Below are positions 55,044 to 64,000 of a DNA stretch of 64,000 bases, one piece after another. The stretch lies in assembly GCF_024199925.1 (NCBI RefSeq), contig NZ_JANADR010000001.1, positions 1,488,001-1,552,000 of the forward strand, read 5' to 3'. The notes below the pieces were generated by a model. It made no database searches, was not told where the DNA came from, and saw only the letters and a list, made by a program, of their open reading frames with translations. Source of the stretch: Bradyrhizobium sp. CCGUVB1N3. Its GTDB lineage: Bacteria; Pseudomonadota; Alphaproteobacteria; Rhizobiales; Xanthobacteraceae. Position numbers and translations under genes: made by a program. The stretch's first letter is position 1; each line of letters starts with the position of its first letter.

Positions 55044-55627
55044 GACGCTTTGGCGTCCTTGATCGCCTCAGGTAACGCGGTGTCTTGGCTGACGGCAGCC
55101 TGCTCGACCTCGCGGGTGATGGCGAGCGGTTCGTTCGCCGCCGCATGTGCCTCCGCTTCCACAAAGGTCGCGGGCGTCGGGGCTTCCGGTGTCGTCGGCG
55201 TCACCGGTGCTTCACTTGAAGTCACCAGCGCTTCACTTGAAGTCGCGGGTGCTTCACTTGAAGTCGCCGGCGCGTCACTTGATGTCGCAGGCGGCTCGAT
55301 CGCGGGTGTGGTGGCAGCCTCCGCCGGCTTGTCGATGTCCTCGATGCGCAGCGCCTCGTTGACGTCCTTCGTGAGCGAGGTCATCAAATTGTTGCTGGTG
55401 AAGCCGGAGGCCGCTTCCTTGACCTCGTCGAAGCTCTTCTTGAGGTCGGCCATCTCGGCCTCGCGCATGGCTTCCTGAAACTGGCCCTGGAATTCGGCGG
55501 CCATCTTGCGGGCCTTGCCCATCCATTGGCCGACCATGCGCAGCACACCGGGGAGCTCCTTCGGGCCGATGGCAACCAGCGCAACGACCGCGATGAGGAC
55601 CAGTTCACTCCACCCGATGTCGAACAT
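55040..55627 (-). CDS. tatB: Twin-arginine translocase subunit TatB
   Basis: A 195-residue protein with a single N-terminal helix ([26 protein letters not shown]) followed by the amphipathic helix. The C-terminal half is low-complexity and carries four 7-residue repeats ([11 protein letters not shown]) from four 21-bp units at 55200-55283. Its role is to receive substrates with TatC. tatA lies 84 bp upstream and tatC overlaps the stop. Confidence 0.94.
   Translation of the reverse strand: MFDIGWSELVLIAVVALVAIGPKELPGVLRMVGQWMGKARKMAAEFQGQFQEAMREAEMADLKKSFDEVKEAASGFTSNNLMTSLTKDVNEALRIEDIDKPAEAATTPAIEPPATSSDAPATSSEAPATSSEALVTSSEAPVTPTTPEAPTPATFVEAEAHAAANEPLAITREVEQAAVSQDTALPEAIKDAKAS
55200..55283 (-). 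repeat. Four 21-bp tandem repeats inside tatB
   Basis: The consecutive units GTCACCGGTGCTTCACTTGA(A), GTCACCAGC-, GTCGCGGGT- and GTCGCCGGC- share the core CTTCACTTGAA (last unit GTCACTTGAT). They encode the 7-residue Thr/Ser/Glu/Ala/Pro repeats of the TatB tail and could vary in number. Confidence 0.85.
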
Positions 55628-55710
55628 GAAGTCTTCCGTTCAGGCAAGCCGCGATTGGCCCAATCCTCGACGCACGGGATCGGGACCGCCCACGTCTGCC
55701 GATCTTTGGC

Positions 55711-55944
55711 TCAGACGGCCTTGCTGCCGACGTCGGACCGTGCCGCAGTCGGCGCGGCATTGTGCTCGATGGACTTGGCGGGATCGGGCTTGTCTGCAAC
55801 CTTGTCGTCGTCCTGCATGCCCTTCTTGAAGGCCTTGATGCCCTGCGCCACGTCGCCCATCAGATCCGAAATCTTGCCACGGCCGAACAGCAGCAGGACC
55901 ACTGCGATCACCAAGATCCAGTGCCAAATGCTTAGCGAACCCAT
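55711..55944 (-). CDS. tatA: Twin-arginine translocase pore subunit TatA
   Basis: A 77-residue protein. [21 protein letters not shown] is the membrane helix, then [22 protein letters not shown] is the amphipathic helix with the conserved FGRGK hinge. ATG 55944 is chosen; an in-frame upstream start would add 16 residues not seen in the family. It is the first tat gene of the operon. Confidence 0.95.
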   Translation of the reverse strand: MGSLSIWHWILVIAVVLLLFGRGKISDLMGDVAQGIKAFKKGMQDDDKVADKPDPAKSIEHNAAPTAARSDVGSKAV

Positions 55945-56110
55945 CCTGCAACCCTCCAAACGCGCATGGCCGGGGACCCGGCCGATCTTCATCGAAACCT
56001 AGGCTTCGCAGGTGTCAAAAACAAGGACCAAGGCAGCGCCAATTCGCTGTTGGCGCTACGTAATCTTGCTAGTGTTAACTGGTTGCAGTCGCCCGTAGAA
56101 CGACGGGCCG

Positions 56111-56842
56111 TCAGCCCTCGTCGCTGCCTTCCGGCGCCTCTGGTTCCGGCTCTGGCGCCGGGGCCAGTGCAAGATCCAGATCCTCGCCGGGCTCGAGCGG
56201 ATCCTCGTCTTCACGCAGCGCCGGGTCGTCCGACGGCGTCGGCACGCTGAAACCGGTCGGCAGACGCGAATCCAGAAGACCCGTGCCCTTCAGCTCCTCC
56301 AGGCCCGGCAAGTCACCGAGTTGTTCCAAGGTGAACTGCGACAGGAAATCCTCGGTGGTTCCGAAGGTCAGCGGACGGCCCGGCGTCTTGCGCCGGCCAC
56401 GCGGCTTGATCCAGCCGGTTTCGAGCAGCACGTCGAGCGTGCCTTTCGAGGTCACGACGCCGCGGATCTCCTCGATCTCGGCGCGGGTCACCGGCTGGTG
56501 GTAGGCGATGATCGCCAGCACCTCGATCGCCGCGCGCGACAGGCGGCGCGTTTCGGTGCTCTCGCGCGTCATCAGCCAAGCAAGATCGCCGGCGGTACGG
56601 AAGGTCCATTTGTTGGCAACACGCACGAGATTCACGCCGCGCGTCGCATATTCGGCCTGCAACTGCGCGAGCGCAGCCTTCACGTCGACGCCATCAGGCA
56701 TGCGCTTGGCAAGGGTCGCGGTATCCAGCGGCTCGCTGGACGCAAACAGCAGCGCTTCGAGAAGCCGCAACTCTTCGGGACGTGCCTGGGATTCGTTGTC
56801 CATCGGCTCGACCTCTTCTACCCGAACTTCCGCCAAGGCCAT
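56111..56842 (-). CDS. scpB: Segregation and condensation protein B
   Basis: A 243-residue protein with two winged-helix domains (LRLLEALLFASSEPLDTATLAKRM, and EVLAIIAYHQPVTRAEIEEIRGV, the ScpB signature). With ScpA and SMC it forms the bacterial condensin for chromosome segregation. The C-terminal about 45 residues are acidic and low-complexity. ATG 56842 has GAAGGAGA upstream; a GTG at 56863 in the same frame overlaps the ribosome-binding region and is rejected. It follows scpA by 21 bp. Confidence 0.92.
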   Translation of the reverse strand: MALAEVRVEEVEPMDNESQARPEELRLLEALLFASSEPLDTATLAKRMPDGVDVKAALAQLQAEYATRGVNLVRVANKWTFRTAGDLAWLMTRESTETRRLSRAAIEVLAIIAYHQPVTRAEIEEIRGVVTSKGTLDVLLETGWIKPRGRRKTPGRPLTFGTTEDFLSQFTLEQLGDLPGLEELKGTGLLDSRLPTGFSVPTPSDDPALREDEDPLEPGEDLDLALAPAPEPEPEAPEGSDEG

Positions 56843-56863
56843 GGCAGCTTCTCCTTCTTGCAC

Positions 56864-57703
56864 TTAACCGACCGGCGTTTCAGGCGCGGGAGGCGCGCCT
56901 GGTACCGGTTGATGCCGCCCCTTTCGGAAATAGAGCGGCGCAAACGCCTCTTTCTGGTTCAGTTCCAGCTGACCTTCCCGCACCAGTTCGAGCGCGGCGG
57001 CAAAGCTCGAGGCGAACACCGTCGCACGCTGCGACGGATCGGCGACGTAGCGGATCAGGAAGTCGTCGAGGCGCCCCCAATCGTCCGATTCAGTGAGGCC
57101 CCCAACCAGCCGCTCCAGCGAGGCGCGCGCTTCGGCAAGCGACCAGACCGTGCGTTTCGCCAGATGCACGCTCGCCAGCACGCGCGACTGCCGCTGCGTG
57201 GCGTAGGCCGTGAGCAGGTCGTAGAGGGTCGCTGTGTATTTCGGATGCTTGACCTCGGCGATCTGTTCGGGCTCGCCGCGCGGGAAGATGTCGCGCATCA
57301 ATTGCTGCCTGTTCATCAGCCGGTTGGCCGCTTCGCGGATGGCCTCGAGCCGGCGCAGGCGATTGGCAAGCGCGGTGGCCATCTCCTCCGCGCTCGGACC
57401 TTCCGCCGTCGGCGGTTCCGGCAGCAAAAGGCGCGATTTCAGGAAAGCGAGCCAGGCCGCCATCACGAGATAATCGGCCGCAAGCTCGAGCCGGATCTTT
57501 CGCGCGGCTTCGATGAAGTGGAGATACTGATCGGCGAGTGCCAAAATCGAGATCTTGGCGAGGTCGACCTTCTGCTGTCGCGCCAGCGCGAGCAGCAGAT
57601 CGAGCGGGCCCTCGTAGCCCTCGACATCGACGACCAGCGCCGGCTCCCCCTCGGCGAGCTCGGCGGGCCGCCCGGTTTCAAACGATAGGATTTCTGCGGT
57701 CAT
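56864..57703 (-). CDS. scpA: Segregation and condensation protein A
   Basis: A 279-residue kleisin of the SMC-ScpAB complex. VDVEGYEGPLDLLLALARQQKVDLAKISILALADQYL at the N-terminus binds the SMC neck, ADYLVMAAWLAFLKSRLLLP is diagnostic, and the C-terminal winged helix (LELVREGQLELNQKEAFAPLYF) binds the SMC head. Its start overlaps the nagZ stop (ATGA). Confidence 0.94.
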   Translation of the reverse strand: MTAEILSFETGRPAELAEGEPALVVDVEGYEGPLDLLLALARQQKVDLAKISILALADQYLHFIEAARKIRLELAADYLVMAAWLAFLKSRLLLPEPPTAEGPSAEEMATALANRLRRLEAIREAANRLMNRQQLMRDIFPRGEPEQIAEVKHPKYTATLYDLLTAYATQRQSRVLASVHLAKRTVWSLAEARASLERLVGGLTESDDWGRLDDFLIRYVADPSQRATVFASSFAAALELVREGQLELNQKEAFAPLYFRKGRHQPVPGAPPAPETPVG

Positions 57704-58728
57704 GCGGATGCCGTGTTCGCCTGTGCGATCAATGCGTCGAGTTCAGCCCGCGCGGCCGTCCGGTCGAACAGCTGCGGCGCCTTGCGCGCGGCCAGCGCCC
57801 TGTTCGCGCGCTCCAGCGCCTTGCCCGACAATTCGGGCGTTTGGCCGGCGACCTCGTGCATCTCCTCGATATTTCCGTTGCAATGCAGGACCATGTCGCA
57901 GCCGGCGGCAAAAATCGAACGCGTGCGCTCGGTAATGGTGCCCGCCAATGCGTTCATCGACACGTCATCACTCATTAACAAACCCTGGAACCCGATCACG
58001 CCACGAATCACCTGTCCGACCATTGTCGCAGATGTCGTCGCCGGATGGGCGGGGTCGAACGCGCTAAACACAACATGTGCCGTCATCGCTATCGGCAGGT
58101 CCGCCAATGGCTTGAACGCGGCAAAATCGGTGCGCTCCAGCTCATCCCTTGGCGTGTCCACCGTCGGCAGCCGGAAATGCGTGTCGGCCGTCGCCCGGCC
58201 GTGGCCGGGGATGTGCTTCAGCACTGGCAGCACGCCGCCCTGCTCCAGCCCGTCCGTGACGGCGCGGGCGATCGCGGCGACCTTGGCCGGCTCGGTTCCA
58301 TAGGCCCGGTTGCCGATCACGGCGTCGGCACCCGCGACCGGCACGTCCGCGAGCGGCAGGCAATCCACGGTGATACCGAGATCGGCGAGATCCGCCGCGA
58401 TCAGCCGGGCGCTGAGGCGCGCAGCCGTCAGCCCAAGCGCCGAATCACCATCGTAAAGCTTTCCGAACACCGCGCCGGACGGATAGACCGGCCAATGTGG
58501 CGGGCCCAGCCGCTGCACCCGTCCCCCCTCCTGATCGATCAGGATGGGGGCATCCGGAGAGCCTACGACGCCTCGCAATTCCTGAACAAGCGAAGCGACC
58601 TGGGCCGGGCTCCCGATATTCCTCTTGAAGAGGATGAATCCCCACGGACGTTCGGCACGGATAAAATCCCGCTCGGCGGCGGTCAGTTCCGTTCCGGATA
58701 CGCCGGTAATGAAGGCCCGCGTGTTCAT
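57700..58728 (-). CDS. nagZ: Beta-N-acetylhexosaminidase NagZ (GH3)
   Basis: A 342-residue cytoplasmic enzyme that removes GlcNAc from anhydro-muropeptides during peptidoglycan recycling. The GH3 signatures are PILIDQEGGRVQRL, the catalytic loop KHIPGHGRATADTHFRLP with its general acid/base His-Asp, and LLMSDDVSMNAL with the nucleophile aspartate. The end of the gene overlaps scpA. The location beside SPOR and scpAB is conserved in this group. Confidence 0.93.
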   Translation of the reverse strand: MNTRAFITGVSGTELTAAERDFIRAERPWGFILFKRNIGSPAQVASLVQELRGVVGSPDAPILIDQEGGRVQRLGPPHWPVYPSGAVFGKLYDGDSALGLTAARLSARLIAADLADLGITVDCLPLADVPVAGADAVIGNRAYGTEPAKVAAIARAVTDGLEQGGVLPVLKHIPGHGRATADTHFRLPTVDTPRDELERTDFAAFKPLADLPIAMTAHVVFSAFDPAHPATTSATMVGQVIRGVIGFQGLLMSDDVSMNALAGTITERTRSIFAAGCDMVLHCNGNIEEMHEVAGQTPELSGKALERANRALAARKAPQLFDRTAARAELDALIAQANTASA

Positions 58729-58780
58729 AGTCGCCGATTAACCGTACCCCGCTAGGGGGTCAAGGAAACGGCCGATAATA

Positions 58781-60268
58781 CTACGGGATAAAGCACTGGC
58801 CGCCGGCGGTCTTCAGCTCGGTGCAGAACTGGACGGCTTCCTGACGGGTCCGGTAGGGCCCGACCATGGCGCGGTACTTCACCTTGTTGTCGGCCAGGTC
58901 CACCCGCTTGATCACCGGCGACCGGGATCCCAGCGCCGACGGGAACTTGCCCTGGAGCACGCGGAAGGAATCCCGCGCTGCGGATTCGGTGTCCTGGGAC
59001 GATATCGAGACCATGTAGCTGCCGCCGCCCTCAGCGGGGGCCGGAGCGATCTGCGTCGGATTTGTCGCAGCCATCCGGGTCGGCGGCGGCGCGATCGGGT
59101 CCGGCGCACCGCCCTGCGGTGCCAGCGACATCGGCTGGTTGGCGCTGGCATTGGCCGAGGCCGGTGGATTGCGAGGCGCAGCCGGCACGGCGACAGCCTT
59201 CGGAGCCCCGACCGGCTTGGCTGCGGCCGCAGCCGGCGCGGGCGCGCCGTCGGTCTGATCGCCCTTCACCGAAAGCGTCCTGATCTTGCGCGGCTCGCTG
59301 TTGGGCATCGTGCCGTTATTGGGAGCGACGGCTGGCGGCAGCACGGCCGACGGTGAGACGCTCGCAACCGGCGGCGGATTGGCGTTCGGATTGAGCGGCG
59401 GGAAGACAACGCGCGGGCCACCGGACCTGGCGTTGACGTCGATCGGCGCTTCCTCGCGCGGCACGATCTTTTCGCCGCCATCACCGGTGACCATGCGATC
59501 CGGCATCTTGGCGGAGCCATCGGCGGGCGCCGGCACAACCTTGGTCGGCGTGTTGTCCGCCTTGATGATCGGCGGCTCGCCACTGCGGGGCGATCCCAGA
59601 TAGGTCTTGTAGGCGAACGCGCCCCCGGTTCCGACCACCGCCAGCGCAAGGATGGCTGCAACGGTCATCAGCCCGCCGTGCTTCTTCTGCGGAGGCTCGT
59701 CCTCAAGCTCATCCTCGGGATAGTCGCTTTGATAGGCGTAGGGATCGTCGGGATAAGACGGATCGCGCTGGAAATCCTGCTGCCCCGCTTCGAGCTGGCC
59801 ATAAAGCGCGTCGTCATAGCGCGACGGATCGATCGGATCGTCGTGCTCGGAATAGGCCTGGGGCTCCTGGTAGTCCGGCTCCGGCGCGGGTTGCTGTGCC
59901 GCAAAGCGCTGCTGCAACGGATGCACCGGGTTCACCGGCGGCGCGTAGCTCGGCTGCTCGGGCCGAGCGGGCTGCGGCTGAACATTGGCACGCCGCATCC
60001 AGGACGGCGGTCCGGCTGGCGGTGGCGGCTCCTGGTAATGATCTTCGTAGCTTTCTGGCGCGTAGCTTTGCGCAGGCGGCTGGTACGGCTCGGGCGCCGG
60101 CGGAGCTGGCGGCCTCGCGGCGGGCCGGCCCTGCGACGCGAATGGATCGGTCTGGCCAATCAACCGGGCGAGTTCGGCCAAGGGATCGCTGTCCGCCCGG
60201 CCCTGCTGATCGCCACCGCGATCATAGTCATCGGAAGGATATGGTCTGTTCTGATATCGATCGGCCAT
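58781..60268 (-). CDS. SPOR-domain membrane protein
   Basis: A 495-residue protein. The N-terminal cytoplasmic region (about 1-200) is Pro/Gln/Tyr/Asp-rich and disordered. A single membrane helix (about 207-228, GLMTVAAILALAVVGTGGAFAY) is followed by a low-complexity periplasmic stretch. The SPOR domain (about 415-495: YMVSISSQDTESAARDSFRVLQ, KVKYRAMVGPYRTRQEAVQFC) binds denuded septal glycan. It probably acts in division, like FtsN/DedD-type proteins. It lies between argS and nagZ. Confidence 0.9.
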   Translation of the reverse strand: MADRYQNRPYPSDDYDRGGDQQGRADSDPLAELARLIGQTDPFASQGRPAARPPAPPAPEPYQPPAQSYAPESYEDHYQEPPPPAGPPSWMRRANVQPQPARPEQPSYAPPVNPVHPLQQRFAAQQPAPEPDYQEPQAYSEHDDPIDPSRYDDALYGQLEAGQQDFQRDPSYPDDPYAYQSDYPEDELEDEPPQKKHGGLMTVAAILALAVVGTGGAFAYKTYLGSPRSGEPPIIKADNTPTKVVPAPADGSAKMPDRMVTGDGGEKIVPREEAPIDVNARSGGPRVVFPPLNPNANPPPVASVSPSAVLPPAVAPNNGTMPNSEPRKIRTLSVKGDQTDGAPAPAAAAAKPVGAPKAVAVPAAPRNPPASANASANQPMSLAPQGGAPDPIAPPPTRMAATNPTQIAPAPAEGGGSYMVSISSQDTESAARDSFRVLQGKFPSALGSRSPVIKRVDLADNKVKYRAMVGPYRTRQEAVQFCTELKTAGGQCFIP

Positions 60269-60418
60269 CGTGATGATGCGTCCCCTTCGGGAAAGCCGTC
60301 AGTTCTCGACCCGAACCGCGGCCTTCACCCACAAGGCATTCAACCAAGTCGCATTACGTAAGCGAGCCGGCTTCTGCCGGTTAGCCCCCTTAAATTCCCT
60401 GAAGTAGTTCGCCCCAAA

Positions 60419-62209
60419 CTACCGCATCTCGTCCGGAGCATGGACGCCAAGGATGGCGAGGCCCGATGCCAGGACCGAGACGACGCCCTGGACCATTGCC
60501 AATCGCGCCTTTGTAAGCTGTGCATCATTATTGATAATGAAGCGTAAATAGGGCAGATCGCGCCCCTTCGTCCAAAGTGCGTGAAACTCGCTGGCTAAAT
60601 CATAGAGATAAAAGGCAATCCGGTGCGGCTCGTGGGCGCTTGCAGCCGCCTCGACAGTCCGCGGAAAAATTGCAAGCCGGCGCAATAAATCGAGTTCCAC
60701 CGGGTCTGACAGCCGCTCCAGCGCCGAGTCGAGTAGCCACGCGATTCGGGCGTCGGTCGTCTCCGGCAGGTCTGGAAATACCTCCGCCCTTGCGTTGCGG
60801 AAGATCGAGTGGCCGCGGGCGTGGCCGTACTGGACGTAAAACACCGGGTTGTCGCGCGACTGCTCGATGACCTTGGCGAGGTCGAAATCGAGCACCGCAT
60901 CGTTCTTGCGGTAGAGCATCATGAAGCGGACCGCGTCCTGGCCGACCTCATCCACCACCTCACGCAAAGTGACGAAGGTCCCGTCCCGCTTGGACATTTT
61001 GACCGGCTCGCCATTGCGCAGGAGTTTTACGAGCTGGACGATCTTGACGTCGAGCGCCCCCTTGCCGGCGGTCACCGCCTTCACCGCCGCCTGCATGCGC
61101 TTGATGTAGCCGCCGTGGTCGGCGCCCCACACGTCGATCATGTCGGCAAAGCCGCGGTCGAACTTGTTCTTGTGATAGGCGATGTCGGACGCGAAATAGG
61201 TGTAGGAGCCGTCCGACTTGATCAGCGGACGGTCGACGTCATCGCCGTAAGCCGTGGCCTTGAACAGAAGCTGCTCGCGGTCTTCCCAGTCCTCGACCGG
61301 CGCGCCCTTCGGCGGCGGCAGGCGGCCCTCGTAAATATCGCCCTTGGCCTGCAGGAAATCGATGGTCTCGGCGACCTTGTTGTTGCCGCTCTCGATCAGC
61401 GAACGTTCGGAGAAGAACACGTCGTGGCGGATGTTGAGGGCCGCGAGATCGCCCTTGATCTCGTCCATCATCATCGCGATCGATTTTGCGCGCACGGCCG
61501 GGAGCCATTGGGCTTCGCTTCGCGAACGCAGCTTGTCGCCGTGCTCCTTCGCCAGCGCCTCGCCGACCGGCTTGAGATAGTCGCCGGGATAGAGCCCTTC
61601 CGGGATCGGACCGATATCCTCGCCGAGCGCCTCGCGATACCTCAGGAACGCCGAACGTGCGAGCACATCGACCTGGGCGCCGGCGTCGTTGATGTAGTAC
61701 TCGCGCGTGACGTCGTGGCCGGCGAAATCGAGCAGGCTCGCCAGTGCATCGCCGAAGACAGCGCCGCGGCAGTGACCGACATGCATCGGCCCGGTCGGGT
61801 TCGCCGAAACGTATTCGACATTGACCTTCCCGCGCCCGCTCAGGCGGCCGTAGCTGGTCCCCTCGCGCAGCAGGGTGCGCAACGCTTCCGCCCAGGCGGA
61901 CGGCTCAAGCGTCAGGTTGATGAAGCCGGGTCCGGCGACATCGACCTTGGCGATCAGTGCGTCGGCACGCAGACGCTCGGCGATCTGCTCGGCGAGATCG
62001 CGCGGCTTCGCCTTGGCCTCTTTCGCCAGCACCATCGCGGCGTTGGTCGCCATGTCGCCATGGGAGGCATCGCGCGGCGGCTCAACCACCACGCGCGAAA
62101 AATCGATGCCTTCCGGCCAGTTGGCCTCCGCCGCGAGCGCACGGCAGGCGGCGTGCACGCGCGCGAGCACGTCGGCGAAAAGGTGCAGCGATGAGGGTGT
62201 GTCGGCCAT
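60419..62209 (-). CDS. argS: Arginyl-tRNA synthetase
   Basis: A 596-residue class I synthetase. The N-terminal domain is typical ([26 protein letters not shown]). The HIGH-like motif is [22 protein letters not shown], and KMSK is present as [21 protein letters not shown]. The C-terminal DALR anticodon domain ends the protein. It follows dgt by nine bases and precedes the SPOR gene. Confidence 0.96.
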   Translation of the reverse strand: MADTPSSLHLFADVLARVHAACRALAAEANWPEGIDFSRVVVEPPRDASHGDMATNAAMVLAKEAKAKPRDLAEQIAERLRADALIAKVDVAGPGFINLTLEPSAWAEALRTLLREGTSYGRLSGRGKVNVEYVSANPTGPMHVGHCRGAVFGDALASLLDFAGHDVTREYYINDAGAQVDVLARSAFLRYREALGEDIGPIPEGLYPGDYLKPVGEALAKEHGDKLRSRSEAQWLPAVRAKSIAMMMDEIKGDLAALNIRHDVFFSERSLIESGNNKVAETIDFLQAKGDIYEGRLPPPKGAPVEDWEDREQLLFKATAYGDDVDRPLIKSDGSYTYFASDIAYHKNKFDRGFADMIDVWGADHGGYIKRMQAAVKAVTAGKGALDVKIVQLVKLLRNGEPVKMSKRDGTFVTLREVVDEVGQDAVRFMMLYRKNDAVLDFDLAKVIEQSRDNPVFYVQYGHARGHSIFRNARAEVFPDLPETTDARIAWLLDSALERLSDPVELDLLRRLAIFPRTVEAAASAHEPHRIAFYLYDLASEFHALWTKGRDLPYLRFIINNDAQLTKARLAMVQGVVSVLASGLAILGVHAPDEMR

Positions 62210-62218
62210 GGCCGCCGC

Positions 62219-63427
62219 CTAACGCAAATCCGGGGTCGAGTCAAAGAGCCGCTGGTGCTCGGTCAGGGCGAAACGGTCGGTCATTCCGGCAATGAAATTG
62301 CCGATCCGGCGGGCCCTGCCCGCCTCATCGTCAGCCTCCGCCCCGACCAGCCATTCCTGCGGCAGCTCGCCGGGCGAGGCCTGGTACTTCGCGAACAGGT
62401 CGAACAGGATCTGTTCCGCCTCCCCCATCACCCGCATCACCCGCTTGTGACGGTACATGTGCTGATAGAGGAAGGTCTTGATCGCGGCCTCCTCGCCCGC
62501 CATGGCCGGCGGAAAGGCGATCATCGCCCGGCTCTGCTGGCGCACGTCCTGGGCTGATTGCGGCTTGATCGCCGCAAGATTGGCCTCCGCCTCAGCGAAG
62601 ACGGTGCCGATCAGATGCGAAATCAGCTCGCGAACCAGCTCGGCGCCGCGCCTGACGTCGTCAAGGTTCGGATAGTGTGCACCAATCTCGGTGATGATCT
62701 CGGCCATCAGCGGGATCGCCTTGAGATCGTCGACCCCAAACAGCCCTGCGCGCAGGCCGTCGTCGATGTCGTGAGCGTCGTAGGCGATGTCGTCTGCGAT
62801 CGCCGCGACCTGCGCCTCCAGCGAGGCAAAGCTCCAGAGCTCCAGGTCGTATGCCTTGACGTAGTCGGCGATGCCGACGGGAACGCCGTGCTCGCGGTAA
62901 CGTCCGACCGGCGCACCGCCGCGATCGGTCAGTGGGCCATTATGCTTGACGATGCCCTCGAGCGACTCCCAGGTCAGGTTGAGGCCGTCGAATTCGGGAT
63001 AGCGGTGCTCGACCGCCGTGACGACGCGCAGGGTCTGGGCGTTGTGGTCGAAGCCGCCATGGCTCTTCAGGCAGGCATCCAGCGCCCGCTCGCCGGCATG
63101 CCCGAACGGCGGATGGCCGAGATCATGCGCGAGCGCCAGTGTCTCCGTGAGGTCCTCGTCGAGCCCAAGCTGCCGGGCCAGTGCGCGGGCGATCTGTGCG
63201 ACCTCCAGCGAATGGGTCAGGCGGGTGCGGTAGTGGTCGCCTTCGTGGAACACGAACACCTGGGTCTTGTACTTCAGGCGGCGGAAGGCGGTGGAATGGA
63301 TCACCCGGTCGCAATCCCGCCGGAACGGGCTGCGGGTGCGGCTCGGCGGCTCCGAGACCAGCCGGCCGCGGCTGCGATCGGGATCGCAGGCATAGGGCGC
63401 GCGGGGGGCAGCCATTCCGACGGACAC
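62219..63427 (-). CDS. dgt: dGTP triphosphohydrolase-like protein (dgt family, type 2)
   Basis: A 402-residue HD-domain enzyme that hydrolyses deoxynucleoside triphosphates. [24 protein letters not shown] start ([14 protein letters not shown]), the HD motif [20 protein letters not shown] and [17 protein letters not shown], and [22 protein letters not shown] are all present. A GTG start at 63427 gives [12 protein letters not shown] 63415 is an alternative. It heads the minus-strand cluster and is divergent from erpA. Confidence 0.93.
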   Translation of the reverse strand: MSVGMAAPRAPYACDPDRSRGRLVSEPPSRTRSPFRRDCDRVIHSTAFRRLKYKTQVFVFHEGDHYRTRLTHSLEVAQIARALARQLGLDEDLTETLALAHDLGHPPFGHAGERALDACLKSHGGFDHNAQTLRVVTAVEHRYPEFDGLNLTWESLEGIVKHNGPLTDRGGAPVGRYREHGVPVGIADYVKAYDLELWSFASLEAQVAAIADDIAYDAHDIDDGLRAGLFGVDDLKAIPLMAEIITEIGAHYPNLDDVRRGAELVRELISHLIGTVFAEAEANLAAIKPQSAQDVRQQSRAMIAFPPAMAGEEAAIKTFLYQHMYRHKRVMRVMGEAEQILFDLFAKYQASPGELPQEWLVGAEADDEAGRARRIGNFIAGMTDRFALTEHQRLFDSTPDLR

Positions 63428-63536
63428 GGCGAATTTAGTCCCTATCCATTTGATTCTGCGGACCCTTGCACTTAACTATGACGGACGCGGGATACCAAAT
63501 GAATTGGATATGACGCGGGACTATTGGAGTGGGACG

Positions 63537-63866
63537 ATGACGACTGCCGTGACCATCAGCGACCGGGCCGCGCGCCGGATTGGGGAGATCCTCAAGGGCG
63601 AAGGCACCGGCGCAATGCTGCGGATCTCGGTCGAGGGCGGCGGCTGCTCGGGTTTCCAGTACAAGTTCGACATCGAGCGTGACCGCACCGATGACGACCT
63701 CGTCATCGAGCGCGAGAACGCGGTCGTGCTGGTGGACTCGGCGTCGCAGCCGTTCCTGGCGGGCTCCGAGGTCGACTTCGTCGATGACCTGATCGGCGCG
63801 TCCTTCCGCGTCAACAATCCCAACGCCACCGCGTCCTGCGGATGCGGCACCAGCTTCTCGATCTAG
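63537..63866 (+). CDS. erpA: Iron-sulfur cluster insertion protein (ErpA/HesB-IscA family)
   Basis: A 109-residue A-type carrier for Fe-S clusters. The three conserved cysteines lie in VEGGGCSGFQYKF and at the C-terminus SCGCGTSFSI, with LVDSASQPFLAGSEVDFVDDL between them. ATG 63537 is preceded by GGAGTGGG; a TTG at 63450 is also in frame but less likely. It is divergent from dgt with a 109-bp shared region. Confidence 0.95.
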   Translation: MTTAVTISDRAARRIGEILKGEGTGAMLRISVEGGGCSGFQYKFDIERDRTDDDLVIERENAVVLVDSASQPFLAGSEVDFVDDLIGASFRVNNPNATASCGCGTSFSI

Positions 63867-63879
63867 CCCAAATCAAAAT

Positions 63880-63975
63880 CCGAAAAACAACCCCATGCAA
63901 AGTAGCGGGGGGCTGGCATCAGATATTTCTGGATTTTCGAAAAGCATTTGACGCGTCGGGCAAATCAGGGGCAAT
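63880..63975 (-). repeat. Dispersed repeat, inverted full copy
   Basis: Read on the minus strand it has TGATTTGCCCGACGCGTCA (63968-63950), then, after a spacer, CTACTTTGCATGGGGTTG with TTTTTCGG. It is the same element as 51209-51290 in opposite orientation. It fills the region after erpA. Confidence 0.7.
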
Positions 63976-64000
63976 ATGTGATCGTCGCGAGTAAGGCGGG

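Overview
The window is a high-GC chromosomal segment from an alphaproteobacterium, most likely Bradyrhizobium or a very close relative. Three things support this. Gene content and order fit: dgt-argS-SPOR-nagZ-scpA-scpB-tatABC-serS-surE-pcm-nlpD, yajC-secD-secF with two complex I assembly-factor homologues, a solitary BioY, and DUF1236, DUF2155, DUF3597 and DUF1127 proteins. EcfG-type stress promoters (GGAAC-N16-CGTT) are present. So are dispersed palindromes that I recognise as typical of rhizobial genomes. I see no rRNA, tRNA, CRISPR array, transposase or integrase.

Layout. 1-6.1 kb: 3' part of a TPR protein, dctA, bioY, a frameshifted aminotransferase, and a BepA-like M48 protease with TPRs. 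6.2-10.6 kb: a DsbA-family oxidoreductase, a DUF1236 stress protein behind an EcfG promoter, aroQ, accB and accC. 10.65-13.75 kb: a three-gene phosphorelay (CHASE3 histidine kinase, Rcp1-like receiver, REC-HisKA_2 kinase) with overlapping start and stop codons behind a second EcfG promoter. 13.8-24.9 kb: aat, DUF2155, an esterase, a BASS-type transporter, a YVTN propeller with an SRPBCC protein, an orphan AAA ATPase, a DUF296/acyl-CoA synthetase pair, and several small secreted or lipo-proteins.

24.9-30.9 kb is the most accessory-looking region. It holds an SPW membrane protein, a lone ABC_sub_bind protein with visibly lower GC, and a large arylsulfatase lying between two direct copies of the 3' end of a TPR gene (one intact gene, one fragment), plus a second repeated intergenic block. 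31-37.9 kb: small housekeeping and hypothetical genes, a lytic transglycosylase, a tiny DUF1127 gene, trmFO, and an unusual protein joining a kinase-like fold to an acyl-CoA-synthetase-type C-terminal domain. 37.9-43.6 kb (minus strand): ilvA and the yajC-secD-secF-NDUFAF3-like-NDUFAF6-like operon. 43.8-47.8 kb: a DUF815 ATPase, then a second arylsulfatase with its formylglycine-generating enzyme. 48.4-63.4 kb: the long minus-strand housekeeping cluster from dgt to nlpD, interrupted by one plus-strand receiver gene. The window closes with erpA and a dispersed repeat.

How genes work together. The FGE at 46.8-47.8 kb is the expected activator of both sulfatases. The FGE/sulfatase-2 operon and the sulfatase-1 gene, 18 kb apart, each carry the same 14-bp palindrome TTGATCTAGATCAA upstream, which matches an FNR/FixK box. 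This suggests one oxygen-responsive sulfatase regulon. Sulfatase 1 has a twin-arginine-like leader and tatABC is in the same window. The strongest leads are this sulfatase regulon, the EcfG-controlled phosphorelay, and the kinase/ANL-domain fusion. All functional calls rest on reading motifs by eye; no database search was run.
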